Shown in pieces: positions 1 through 9,000 of a DNA stretch of 34,373 nt. How positions within the stretch are numbered: position 1 is the first letter of the stretch; every line of letters starts with the position of its first letter. The DNA comes from Candidatus Omnitrophota bacterium. GTDB lineage: Bacteria > Hinthialibacterota > Hinthialibacteria > Hinthialibacterales > Hinthialibacteraceae. A model generated the notes under the pieces. It saw nothing but the letters and a program-made list of their open reading frames with translations. It was not told the DNA's origin and did no database searches. The position numbers and the translations under genes were made by a program. Location: the NCBI GenBank assembly GCA_003598175.1, contig QZKN01000182.1:1-34373 (forward strand). The letters run 5' to 3'.

Positions 1-7
1 TCTGCAC

Positions 8-28
8 GTGCAGACCGGAGGTCCGCAC
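8..28. repeat. Imperfect hairpin at left edge
   Basis: Bases 8-16 and 20-28 are inverted repeats with one mismatch around a 3-base centre. The arms contain the words gcagac and gtccgc, close to the arms of the hairpin at 95-111. It may be a further degenerate member of the hairpin family described at 95-170. The window starts here, so its context is incomplete. Confidence 0.4.
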
Positions 29-48
29 CACAATATATTTTCATCTCT

Positions 49-72
49 CGTCATGACAAATTGGTCATGACG
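49..72. repeat. Perfect 9-bp inverted repeat, 6-base spacer
   Basis: CGTCATGAC at 49-57 is exactly inverted as GTCATGACG at 64-72 around six AT-rich bases. It lies in the intergenic patch beyond the end of the TusA-like gene. It could be a protein binding site or an RNA hairpin. The spacing suits a dimeric regulator, but no gene that would use it is visible to the left. Confidence 0.5.
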
Positions 73-94
73 GTTTAAATGAAAATGTCGGAGC

Positions 95-111
95 GCGGAC
101 GTCCCGTCCGC
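95..111. repeat. Short hairpin with GTCCC loop
   Basis: gcggac at 95-100 pairs with gtccgc at 106-111 around the loop GTCCC. It is followed 15 bases later by the double hairpin at 125-177. The same loop word with other arm sequences occurs at 127-144 and 22703-22719, so loop rather than arm sequence appears to be conserved. Confidence 0.6.
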
Positions 112-124
112 ATCTTCTTGGGTA

Positions 125-177
125 GAGCAGGCGTCCCCGCCTGCGTCGTTCGGCAAGCGAGGACGCTTGCTTTACCC
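125..177. repeat. Double-hairpin repeat, copy 1
   Basis: This holds two 6-bp-stem hairpins: gcaggc/gcctgc (127-132, 139-144) with loop gtcccc, and gcaagc/gcttgc (153-158, 165-170) with loop gaggac. An inverted copy lies at 14402-14455 and differs by one substitution and one 1-base indel in the linker. The element abuts the stop codon of the TusA-like gene, so it would sit in the 3' end of that transcript, where it could stop transcription or protect the RNA end. Confidence 0.8.
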
Positions 178-429
178 TTAAAAATCCACGACCTTTTCAA
201 TCCATAGATGAACAAGCCCTTCTTCATCCGTGAAGGAATTTACAACTCGTTGGCCGTCCCCTTCAATGCTTTTGGGAACATGGCGGGCAGGTTCGCCGTT
301 GTCGACGATGACCTCGATAATGGCGCCGATGTCCAGTACTTCCAGCGCCAATTTGGTTTTCACGTAATTGATGGGGCAATGGACGCCTTGAAAGTTATAT
401 ATATGCAACGGTTTTTTGGGTTCCGGCAT
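178..429 (-). CDS. TusA/SirA-like sulfur carrier protein
   Basis: An 83-residue protein of the TusA (SirA/YedF) sulfurtransferase family. These small cytoplasmic proteins carry persulfide sulfur on a cysteine for tRNA thiolation, molybdenum cofactor or sulfur oxidation pathways. The family mark is the Cys-Pro pair, here C18-P19 in the segment GVHCPINYVKTKLALE, at the start of the first helix. The segment DNGEPARHVPKS matches the usual second half of the fold, and the length is normal. The ATG at 429 has only a weak AAGAG-type ribosome site. The double hairpin at 125-177 follows the stop directly. No sulfur-metabolism partner is adjacent; the upstream neighbour on the same strand is an exported aldo/keto reductase, 92 bases away. 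Family assignment is secure; the physiological role is open. Confidence 0.85.
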   Translation of the reverse strand: MPEPKKPLHIYNFQGVHCPINYVKTKLALEVLDIGAIIEVIVDNGEPARHVPKSIEGDGQRVVNSFTDEEGLVHLWIEKVVDF

Positions 430-521
430 GTTTTCTCTTTGTCGCGATGTCTTTTCATTCCGATTGTAACGCCGCGACGAATGGAAGGTAGGGTATGTTT
501 GCGTGTCTGCTGCGATTTGAT

Positions 522-1517
522 TTATTGCACGCCGTGAAGTTTCCTGCCGATGGGGCCGTCGAAACGATTGGTGGTTTTGAAGGGTTCGTATTGGCCGTCG
601 GCGGCGACTTCTTTGGTTTTATCGAGGATTTTCTTGCGTTCTTCTTCTGTCAGCGGCTTGAAATTGCGGGCGATTTCGATGTTGGCGCGAAGATGCTCGA
701 AGGAATTCATGCCGGAAATGACCGTGGCGACAGGAAGGTTCATGGCATAGGTCAACGCTTCCTGCGTGGTGGCGGTATTCGTGCGTAACAGGATTCCGGA
801 CGCCTGCGATTTCATGCCGAGCGCGGCCATCCCGCGTTTTTGGCAGATGGGAAGGACGGATGCTTCGAAACTGCGAAAATGCGCGTCGAGAACGCTGAGC
901 GGCATCTGCGCCGCATCCCAGGCAAACTCGTGATCGAGCATGGCGAGCAGGTATTTCGGATCTTTATGGCCGGTAAAACCGATATAGCGCACTTTGCCTG
1001 TTTTTTTTGCTTCCACGGCGGCTTCGATGCCGCCGCCGTCCGCGAAGATCATGTCGGCGTCTTTTTCATAGACGATTTCGTGAAACTGCCACAGGTCGAT
1101 CACATCGGTTTGCAGACGGCGCAGGCTGTCTTCGAGATGCTGCATGGCGGTCTTTTTGTCGCGGCCGTGATGTTTGGTCATGAGAAAGACTTTTTTGCGG
1201 TATCCATCCGCCAGCGCCTTGCCCATGATTTCTTCCGACCGCCCATCGAGGTATTCCCAGGCGTTGTCCATGAAGGTGACGCCAAGATCAATCGCTTCCC
1301 GCACCAACCGCACGGCCTCGTTGTCCTCGCGCACGGTTCCGATGTGGAAACCGCCAAGGCCGAGTAAGGAAACATTTTCGCCGGTTTTGCCGAAGAGACG
1401 CAAGGGCATGTCGCCGGTCGCGGCGGGCCAGCAGATGGGAGAAACGGTGGTAGTGAGAACTGCGGCGGTGGTTTGTTTTAAAAAGGTTCTTCGTGTATGG
1501 CGGGATTGAGGTTTCAT
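522..1517 (-). CDS. Tat-exported aldo/keto reductase
   Basis: A 331-residue aldo/keto reductase (AKR) that probably reduces or oxidises a sugar or other carbonyl compound with NAD(P)H. The N-terminus has a twin-arginine signal (RRTFLKQ, residues 9-15) followed by a hydrophobic stretch, so the folded enzyme is likely exported. The AKR catalytic tetrad is visible: D84 and Y89 in FMDNAWEYLDG, K115 in FLMTKHHG, H146 in DLWQFHE. TIM-barrel segments follow to the C-terminus; there is no C-terminal ferredoxin-like cysteine cluster, unlike many AKRs with a similar start. An upstream in-frame ATG at 1610 would add 31 residues, but the Tat motif fits the start at 1517. The start has only a distant GAGAAAG ribosome site. 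Substrate unknown; the other Tat-type redox enzymes in this window suggest a shared periplasmic sugar-oxidation theme. Confidence 0.88.
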   Translation of the reverse strand: MKPQSRHTRRTFLKQTTAAVLTTTVSPICWPAATGDMPLRLFGKTGENVSLLGLGGFHIGTVREDNEAVRLVREAIDLGVTFMDNAWEYLDGRSEEIMGKALADGYRKKVFLMTKHHGRDKKTAMQHLEDSLRRLQTDVIDLWQFHEIVYEKDADMIFADGGGIEAAVEAKKTGKVRYIGFTGHKDPKYLLAMLDHEFAWDAAQMPLSVLDAHFRSFEASVLPICQKRGMAALGMKSQASGILLRTNTATTQEALTYAMNLPVATVISGMNSFEHLRANIEIARNFKPLTEEERKKILDKTKEVAADGQYEPFKTTNRFDGPIGRKLHGVQ

Positions 1518-1779
1518 GATTCGGTTCGCTTTCTCATTCTGTTTGTATTGGCTGAATAGAATTGCTTGCGTTTCCCAGGCACATATCTTACATGGAAAAG
1601 GAAAAAGCAAATAGTAATCAGAATGGATCGAATTTCAGATTGATTTACGTCATAATCTATTTTAGAGGCAGTTATTTTTATGATTGCATGGAGGAATTTT
1701 ATGAAACGCCGTAAGGATTGCTCTATATGGTGTGGATAGGTTTGTCTCAATTAATCGTGTGTCATGCAAACTTTGAGTT

Positions 1780-2238
1780 CTACCATTCTTTCGGTTTGAA
1801 TGCCATATCATTAAGGATTTTCACTGCATTTCCGCTTTGCGCGATGACGAATAATCCTTTTTTATAGGCATATTTATCAACATCCATATGAATGACAATC
1901 CCGGCGATGGCTCCGATGGTTTTTCGGTCGGCGTATTCGGGAAACAGTATCTTGAATTTCTTCAATCGTTCAATATATTGATTCACAACGCGGATACCGA
2001 CTGTATCTTCAACAGCGATCGGAATCGCATATTCCTTATTTACACCCAAAATATCAAAATCCATGTGTTCCTGAGCGCGGAAAACCTTGACATATCGAGA
2101 CAGGGTACGAATAACAATCCCCCGTTCCTGAAAAATGCGAAAGACTGACGGTTCCAACGTGTCCTCGACAAAAAGGCTCCATCTTCCAAACTATTTTACT
2201 AGTATTCTATCGAACTTTTTTCGTTCCCCTGAAAACAT
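1780..2238 (-). pseudogene. Decayed PD-(D/E)XK-type nuclease-family gene
   Basis: This resembles the C-terminal part of a hypothetical-protein family common in filamentous, multicellular and environmental bacteria: a coiled coil followed by a restriction-nuclease-like (PD-(D/E)XK) fold, often annotated DUF3782-like. Family-type segments are FGRWSLFVED, EPSVFRIFQERGI, FPEYADRK and KGLFVIAQSG. An ATG at 2238 opens the frame, but codon 16 is TAG (2191-2193) and family-like sequence continues on both sides of it. The N-terminal coiled coil is almost absent. Where I recall the family having an E-V-K catalytic motif, this copy reads A-V-E. The proper terminator (1780-1782) is also TAG, which argues against TAG recoding. 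A TTG at 2157 could in theory start a 125-residue product. A relative with an intact E-x-K lies at the right edge of the window. Confidence 0.7.
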
Positions 2239-2416
2239 GTTTCCAATTCCTATTGCGTCATGGTTTTCCTCTCACGCGCATCTATCAGTCCTGAACATGT
2301 ATATCATCTTTTATTGAGATATGAAACTCAGAGTGAACTCAAAAGAGCCCACTTGTTTGGTTTGTGCGAATATTGGAGGGACCACGCATTGCCATGAGTC
2401 TTCCTACTCTTATATT

Positions 2417-4000
2417 TTAAATGTTTAATGCGCGAGTGAGCGTATTGTTTTCCGCCTGCGCGAGTTGAATGCGCAAATGTTGAATAAATTGTTCCTTATC
2501 GATCGCTGGATTTCCATTGAGGTAATGACAATGATACAGATTGAACAGCATTTCCTGCAATATTCCCGGATTCCGTCGCAGATACCCATCTTTCGCGAAT
2601 TCCATCAACGTCGGTTTGTCGAATTCCGCAAAATGCGCCAGTTTGTGGAGTTGTCGCCAGAAATCGTACTCGCTGGTTTTTGTCGCTCGAAACGCATGGC
2701 AGCCGGTTGGTTGTTCGATTTTGTCGAGAAGACCTTGCATGAAAGCGTTTTCATGGATGGTGCAATTTGGATAAAAGGCGTAAGGAACGCTCTCGACGAT
2801 GGCGTAGCCTTTCGGCAGTTCACACAGCAGTTCGAGCGTCGCTTTGCGATCCTCTTCCGTTTCGAATGGATTATCACTACACAATTCGATTAATAATTTG
2901 ATGCCGGCGTTCATGATTTGCTTTGCCGTTTGAATGATCTGTTCACGCGTGTATGGAAAATTGAAATATTTCCGCAAAATCCGCTCGCCGGCGGAGGGGA
3001 TTTGCATCGTCAAAGCCATCAGGTTGGCGTTTCGCAATAATTGCAAAATGTCGGGATCGCAGTGCGCCGGTTGAATACGCGCCGAAAACGGCAAGGCAAC
3101 TTCGGTGGGGTAGCGATTCACAAATGGTTCGATCCATGCGTGATCGAGAGGAAAATTTTCATCGAGAAACTCGATAAAACGAATCGGAGTGGGTGATGCC
3201 AGCATTCGCACGCGAATTTCATCGATCACGTTGTCCGGTGAGCGCAGCCGAACGGCGCGATGATCGTTATGAATCAGATCATCGTGCGAATGACCGCAGT
3301 GGGGGCAGGTGAAGGGACAAGTTCGGGAAGCGTGAATGGCGAGATGCGTGTGAAAACGGCTTTTGCGCGGAAAAAGGGATGGATGAATCTCATCGTTTTC
3401 GATCACGCTTTTGTTCTGGTTTTCAAAATCGGGAAACGGAAAATTGTCGAGCCGCGATTCCAATAGCGCCATCGGATTGCGATGAATCGTTCCGTCGCGA
3501 TTGATCCAAACGCCGGGAACGTCAACGGGAATTTCGCCGCGTTCCATCCGTTCGACAAACAAGCGCAACGGATATTCCGCTTCGCCGATACAAATCATAT
3601 CATTTCGAAGGATATTTTCATTGGGCGAGCGGGTGGAATCCTCGCCGGCCCACAGGACAGGGAGATGCAGTTCGTTTTTGATGTGATCAGTAAAAAATTG
3701 TGCTAATCCATAGCCATCAGATGAAAAGTAAAATACGATTAGGTGCGGATTTTGCTGGTTGAGAGTTTGCAGAAGTAGTTGGAGTTCATGCGGTGTGGCG
3801 TAAGTGGACTCGCCATAAAATCCGCCGGCTTCCTGTTTTTGCGGTTCGGGAACGGCGGAAGGAGTATTGGTTTCCATGCTTTTAAACAGGAGGAGATTTG
3901 TTTGATGATGATCGTGGCGGAACATGGCGGAGGTGTAGCGTAGATCGAGGCAGATTTCGTTGTAAAGCGAGATGAGTGTTATCTGTTGCATAATTTTCAT
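2417..4000 (-). CDS. Radical SAM protein with B12-binding-like N-terminus (copy B)
   Basis: A 527-residue radical SAM protein. The three iron-sulfur cluster cysteines are C228, C232 and C235 (CPFTCPHC). The N-terminal 200 residues have the Rossmann-like layout of B12-binding radical SAM proteins (PHLIVFYFSS, LPVLWAGED, CIGEAEYPLRL). It is a paralogue of the gene immediately upstream (4189-5781) and aligns with it end to end, including the C-terminal YLRRNPGILQ / YLRDNPTVLQ segment. It is the more diverged copy: the usual GCPF before the cluster is TCPF, and GG(V/x)D in the N-domain is AGED. The paralogue's start aligns with the ATG at 3991 (MQQITLI), so the true start may be nine bases in. 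Neither start has a strong ribosome site. Such enzymes methylate or rearrange unreactive carbons in lipid, cofactor or natural-product pathways; the substrate here is unknown. Confidence 0.87.
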   Translation of the reverse strand: MKIMQQITLISLYNEICLDLRYTSAMFRHDHHQTNLLLFKSMETNTPSAVPEPQKQEAGGFYGESTYATPHELQLLLQTLNQQNPHLIVFYFSSDGYGLAQFFTDHIKNELHLPVLWAGEDSTRSPNENILRNDMICIGEAEYPLRLFVERMERGEIPVDVPGVWINRDGTIHRNPMALLESRLDNFPFPDFENQNKSVIENDEIHPSLFPRKSRFHTHLAIHASRTCPFTCPHCGHSHDDLIHNDHRAVRLRSPDNVIDEIRVRMLASPTPIRFIEFLDENFPLDHAWIEPFVNRYPTEVALPFSARIQPAHCDPDILQLLRNANLMALTMQIPSAGERILRKYFNFPYTREQIIQTAKQIMNAGIKLLIELCSDNPFETEEDRKATLELLCELPKGYAIVESVPYAFYPNCTIHENAFMQGLLDKIEQPTGCHAFRATKTSEYDFWRQLHKLAHFAEFDKPTLMEFAKDGYLRRNPGILQEMLFNLYHCHYLNGNPAIDKEQFIQHLRIQLAQAENNTLTRALNI

Positions 4001-4022
4001 TCTTGTTCGTTTTTTTTAAATC

Positions 4023-4063
4023 CGTCCGAATCAGGATGGTCCGGATTGAAGGATGAACAGGAT
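4023..4063. repeat. GGAT-periodic intergenic repeat
   Basis: GGAT occurs at 4034, 4043, 4051 and 4060, spaced 8-9 bases, in the 188-base gap between the two radical SAM genes. The sequence closely resembles a short intergenic repeat (…aatcaggat…aaggatgaacaggat) that I remember from many unrelated environmental bacteria. That recollection cannot be checked here. If transcribed with the two genes it would lie between them. Confidence 0.45.
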
Positions 4064-4188
4064 ATCTTCAATGATGAGCGTCTGACGTCAAAATATAGTT
4101 ATTGGTTATCCATCATTTAAGTCTTGTTGCAATTGCTTAATCTGGAAAATCCTTTCCTCCTGAGTATCCGGATTCAAACGAAATCAGA

Positions 4189-5781
4189 TTATGCCACCAG
4201 ACTTTTCACTTTTCGATAGGCGCGGAAAAGAAGGGAATCTTCGATTTGTTGCAGCCGGCGTTGCATATCGCGCAGATACAACTCCTTATTGACGACAGGA
4301 TTGCTGTCGAGATAGGTGGCGCGGTAGAGACTGGCGACGATCTTTTGCAAAACGGTCGGATTGTCGCGTAAATAATGATCGTTGACCAGATCCATCATTT
4401 TTTCTTTCGTAAATCCCTCGAAATGACCGAGCGTGAGAATGTATTCCCAAAACACCATTTCCGGCGTAATCTTGGCCTGCCAGGCGTGGACGCCTTTCGG
4501 CCGTTCGAGCTGATCCATAATGCCTTCGCGTTGGGCGATTTCTGTTAATCTATATTTGTCGTAAAAGGCCATGGGATTGAATTTGATGATGCCCCACGGT
4601 TTGGGGATATCGCAGATCAGATCGAGGGTTTCGACATTGTCATCCTCCTGAATAAGGGGATTGTAGCCGATGAAATCGCATAAAAGTTTGATGTCCGCTT
4701 CTAAAATGTTGCGGGCGGTTTGAATGGTGCGCTCTTTCGTGTGACGGCGGTTGTAATATTGATTCAGCACGCGCTGGCTGCCCGACTGGACGCCCATGAT
4801 GAGGTAGCTGATGCCCGCTTCCTTCAACATGCGCAGATTTTCGGGTTCGCCGACGTTGGGATGGGTATAGCCGAAAAAGGGGAGGCCGATCGTCGCCGCG
4901 TATTTGGGTGAAAATTCGGCGATCCACTCGCCGTCGACGGGCAGCACGTCGTCATATAACTCAATGCGTTCAAGCGGCCAGGGCCAGTTTTTTTTGCAAT
5001 ATGCGAGTTCGGCGATGACGTTGTCGGCGGAACGGCGGCGCAGGAACCGGTCGCCTTTATAAATCTTGCGGTAGTGCCCGCTGCAGCAGTACGTGCAGGA
5101 AAAAGGGCATCCACGGGCGGCCATGACCATATAATTGGTGATGAGATGGGTGTCCGGCGGGTAGAAGGCGTCAAGAATCTTGTCTTTATAGATTACCGTT
5201 TTGTTTTCTTTTTCGTAATCGGGAAAGGGATAATTGTCGAGATTTTGTTCCAGCGGCATAAGGGGATTTTGGCGCAGATGGCCGTTTTCCTTCACCCAAA
5301 TGCTGGGAATTACGGTTATGTCTTTATTTTGATCCATCGCATTGACCAATGCGCGGATGGGATACTCGCCTTCGCCGATGCAGACCATGTCCGCATACTG
5401 AATGTTTTCTTTCGCGTTGACGGTGGTGTCCACGCCGCCCCAAATGACAGGAACGTCGAAGATTTCCTTGATTTTTTCAGTCAGGAATTTCGCCAGGCCG
5501 AAACTGATGGACGAAAACGATAAACCGATCAGATGAGGATCCTGGTTTTTGAGCACGTCCAGCAGCAGTTTCACTTCTCGCGGCGAAGCATACGTTGCCA
5601 TGCTGTAATAGCCGCCTTCTTCCTGCAAATGCAGCGAAGGTACGTCGTCGTTGCGGATGCAGGCGACGTTTTTGAACAGAACAATGTCCACGTGATGGCC
5701 TTCGTGCTGCAAAATCGAGGACATGTAGCGCACGCCCAGGCAATATTCGTCATACAACGCGATGAAAGTAATTCTACGCAT
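4189..5781 (-). CDS. Radical SAM protein with B12-binding-like N-terminus (copy A)
   Basis: A 530-residue radical SAM protein with the classical cluster motif GCPFSCTYC; the ligands are C225, C229 and C232. Residues 1-200 form a cobalamin-binding-like domain: HLIGLSFSS, VIWGGVDTT, CIGEGEYPIRALV and a PFPDY linker, the usual layout of B12-binding radical SAM enzymes. The classical DxHxxG base-off motif is not evident, which is common in this class. Residues after the cluster hold the barrel (RIELYDDVLP, GVQSGSQRVLNQYYNR). It is the promoter-proximal gene of a tandem pair; copy B follows after 188 bases. A TATAAT box lies 41 bases upstream of the ATG. The ribosome site is weak (GAAAGCGAA). Substrate unknown. 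This copy keeps all expected motifs and is likely the more conventional enzyme. Confidence 0.9.
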   Translation of the reverse strand: MRRITFIALYDEYCLGVRYMSSILQHEGHHVDIVLFKNVACIRNDDVPSLHLQEEGGYYSMATYASPREVKLLLDVLKNQDPHLIGLSFSSISFGLAKFLTEKIKEIFDVPVIWGGVDTTVNAKENIQYADMVCIGEGEYPIRALVNAMDQNKDITVIPSIWVKENGHLRQNPLMPLEQNLDNYPFPDYEKENKTVIYKDKILDAFYPPDTHLITNYMVMAARGCPFSCTYCCSGHYRKIYKGDRFLRRRSADNVIAELAYCKKNWPWPLERIELYDDVLPVDGEWIAEFSPKYAATIGLPFFGYTHPNVGEPENLRMLKEAGISYLIMGVQSGSQRVLNQYYNRRHTKERTIQTARNILEADIKLLCDFIGYNPLIQEDDNVETLDLICDIPKPWGIIKFNPMAFYDKYRLTEIAQREGIMDQLERPKGVHAWQAKITPEMVFWEYILTLGHFEGFTKEKMMDLVNDHYLRDNPTVLQKIVASLYRATYLDSNPVVNKELYLRDMQRRLQQIEDSLLFRAYRKVKSLVA

Positions 5782-5821
5782 TTCATTTCGCTTTCGAGGG
5801 ATGTATCCTTATGGAAAATTT

Positions 5822-5850
5822 ATTATATTGAGGCGGTAGTGATTAGTCCA
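5822..5850 (-). promoter_or_regulatory. Candidate sigma70 promoter for the radical SAM pair
   Basis: On the minus strand, TGGACT (5845-5850) and TATAAT (5822-5827) are separated by 17 bases. The -10 box is perfect and the -35 box matches four of six consensus bases. It lies 41 bases before the start of copy A. Confidence 0.5.
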
Positions 5851-5919
5851 TGAGGAGATATTGAGTGAGTGGCAACTGCTTGATAGGATTTAAAATAAAG
5901 CGGAGAGGATATCACACTC

Positions 5920-5937
5920 GTGCGCTTGCGAGCGCAC
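5920..5937. repeat. Hairpin in divergent intergenic region
   Basis: gtgcgct (5920-5926) pairs with agcgcac (5931-5937) around tgcg. It lies in the 314-base gap between the divergent radical SAM and WD40 genes, upstream of both candidate promoters. The gap also holds AT-rich DNA (6004-6060) and no recognisable gene. Confidence 0.45.
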
Positions 5938-5981
5938 ACGATCCGACATGTGAAAACCTTTCCGAGTCAACGATCTTTGGC

Positions 5982-6009
5982 TTGAAACTAATGGTAACTG
6001 TGGTATTAT
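5982..6009 (+). promoter_or_regulatory. Candidate sigma70 promoter for the WD40-dockerin gene
   Basis: TTGAAA (5982-5987) and TATTAT (6004-6009) with a 16-base spacer, followed by strongly AT-rich DNA. This would give a 5' leader of about 80 bases. Confidence 0.45.
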
Positions 6010-6095
6010 AAAAAGTTATGAAAAATAATGCTAATTATATATAATATTATATTTAAAATCAATGGAATTCATTATGAAAGGTTTTATGGGGAAAC

Positions 6096-9000
6096 ATGAT
6101 GATTCATTCATTTCTTTTCAAAAATAAAAAAAATCGTTGTCTACAATATTCTCTCTTCCTGTGCGCATTTATTGGTGTTGGATCATCCACTTTTGCCGTT
6201 GATATTCCTCTTTATGGTCCATATGGAGAGGTTTTGCTGGGTTTAGGTGGATGTTTGGATCTTGGTTATCAGGGAAATACTCTTGTTACTGTAGGAATGG
6301 GGGGAATCTTTGTGTGGGATATGGCAAAAGGATTGGTGACAGGACATTATCCGCCGCCGGAAAATGAGATTCCATGGGTTGTCTATTTGTTTCCCGACGC
6401 AAAAAGAATTCTTACGGATTGTGATGAACATAAAGTTCGTATTTGGGATTTAACCACCGGCACAAACCAATTGGTTCCTGAAATGGCTGGACAGATGTTG
6501 GGAGGTTTTTCTTCAAAGGGAAACTGGTTTTTGACCTTTACTGAGGATCACTATAACGAGAGTCTGGGCAAATGGTTGTTCGATTTATCGATATGGGATG
6601 CCAAAACCCTCGGATTAGTGAATAAGTTTTCATTGACTCTACCGATATTTTTTGGGCAAACCACTCTTTTTGATGACATATCATTTTCACCTGATGAACA
6701 ATGGTTGCTCTTTCTAACGATTGAAGGATATAGGATTAAAAACATTGTCACTGGAGAGGAGCGGACTGGATTCGGACTGGAGGAACCGGTTGATTTTGCC
6801 CAATTTTCACCCGACGGCAAGAAATTGATGACGGTATGCTTTGATGAAATTCCATCAGAAGAGGAATTTCCAACAAATGAAGAATTCCCACAGGAAGGCG
6901 ATTTTCCGCCGGATTCCACCTGTTTCAGAATATGGGATTGGAACGAACGCAATGAAATTTGTTCCTTTGTTCTTGAAAAACATGCGTATAGCGCATACTG
7001 GTTTCCCGATGGAAGCAAGATCCTTGTTCTTCCCTATGACGTTGGCATCTCTCTCTGGGATGCTCGGAATGGGGAAATGCTCTATCTGGTGGATGATGAA
7101 GATACGTCCGCAGCGCTGCAGGAGATTTTCCTGATGAAAATATCACCCGACGGCAGTTATTTTATCTCCTGCACGGTTTCCGGATTGTTGACGAAATGGG
7201 ATGCGATGACCGGCGCAGTGGTGCAAACAACTTCGATTGAGTTGGAATACCCTTGGCCTTATGTTCTATCCAATCAGGATCATTTGCTTTTCTGGTTGGA
7301 TCCACGCGGGATTATCCATTGTTGGAATACTCAACAATGGATACAAGTCCAACAATATGTCGGACATACCGGAATTATGTATGTGGAACAATATTTGAAC
7401 GCGATCGGACCCTACTTGATCATGAGTAATCCGGTTTACAAACCATCACTACGAACGAATTTAATTTTTTGGGATATGGATCAGTTTGTCACCACGAATA
7501 ATTATGTTTTGATGGGAGATGAATATAGTAACTTTTCATTTTCAAATAATGCTCAATATTGCCTGGCAACGGCATGGGACAGGCTGCTTTTTTGGAATTT
7601 AAACGATTTAAAGGGTGGAATGGAGACGGAAATCCCCGAATCAACCTTTGTTGCTTATCCGAAAATCCCGTTAACAGGCTCGGCAGGAGAAACCATTGTT
7701 GGTCTGGGATCATCCTTCGAAGCGATCTTCATGAAGGATGAAAAAAACATCGTCACCTGGAACAATACGGGTGTATTGGACTGGAATATGGAGACAAATC
7801 AGATCGAAGGATGGCTGCAGTCGCCGGGTGACACCCGTGGAGTATGGTTTTCACCGGATGAAAGCAAACTGGTGATCGATACATACGAAAATCAGATTGA
7901 ACTCTTTCATTTCCCAACCTATAAGACCTACTTGTGGGATTGGGAAAAGAAGACCTTTCTGGCGGAAAGAAGAGATGTGACGGCAGATTACTCAGACGTG
8001 GTTGAAACCGTTCAATTTTCATCCGACAGCCGATGGCTATTGGTGTTTTTTTATTATTCCTTCACCGAACTGTTGGATGCGAACACCGGTGAGGTTATTT
8101 TGGAATTTCCGTACCCTTTCGATTACGATCATGTATTTTTCCCCAAAAACAGTGATCATTTGTTTTATCGTAAACAGGATTATTATAACCGTTTGGAAAC
8201 CATTCATGTCTATGATCCTGTCCAAAAGAAGGAAATTTTTACGCTTCAGCGAACGTACAGTTATTCTTTTCCACTCGTGTCGCAGGATGGGCGCTATTTG
8301 ATCTCGCAAGGTGAAGATTCCATATACAAAGTTTATGATGTAAACATCGGACAAGAAATTGTGAATTTGGGTAGAGTCGAAGATGTCACTTTCTCTCCAA
8401 ATGACAATTACGTAATGCTGAACATTGGACCCTGGCGAGACGGGGAAATATGGGATACACGGACATGGGAAAAAATTGACGAAATCAGCGGATTTGTTGT
8501 TTATGACGCGAGATTTTCACCCGATGGGGAAAAACTGCTCATTGAAGAGTGGTATGATGTAGTCTTATGGGATCTCGAAAAGAGAATTGTGATTCATCGT
8601 TTTGAAGGAGACTTATCCAATGTATCAAGTTCATTTTCAACCGATGGACGAATCATCATAACGGACGATTATCTGGATAATGGATGGGAATATCTCTTCT
8701 GGGACGTCACCTCCGGTGAGATGATCGGGAAAATACCCTATTACCAACAACGGTATCCTGATGCAATAAAATCCTTGGAGCTATCGCCGACGGGACGATT
8801 CGCTCTGATTCGATTTTACAACGGATATATTGAATTATGGGAGATCAGGACTCAGAAAAAAGTGGAATCCTTCGACTTGAGTACGAACAAAGCAAGAGAG
8901 ATATCATTCGATCCGCAGGAAACTTATATTTGTATTGAATACGAGTATAACCATAAAGAAATATGGCAGGTCGCTACGGAAACACGCATTCGAAATTTTG

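Noticed and set aside
1514..1750. 78-codon minus-strand frame ahead of the aldo/keto reductase
   Set aside because: Overlaps the reductase start in another frame, and the sequence is AT-rich with no motif or ribosome site.
2191..2193. Recoding of TAG as an amino acid in the nuclease-family gene
   Set aside because: The same gene ends in TAG at 1780-1782 and carries other signs of decay, so a nonsense mutation is simpler.
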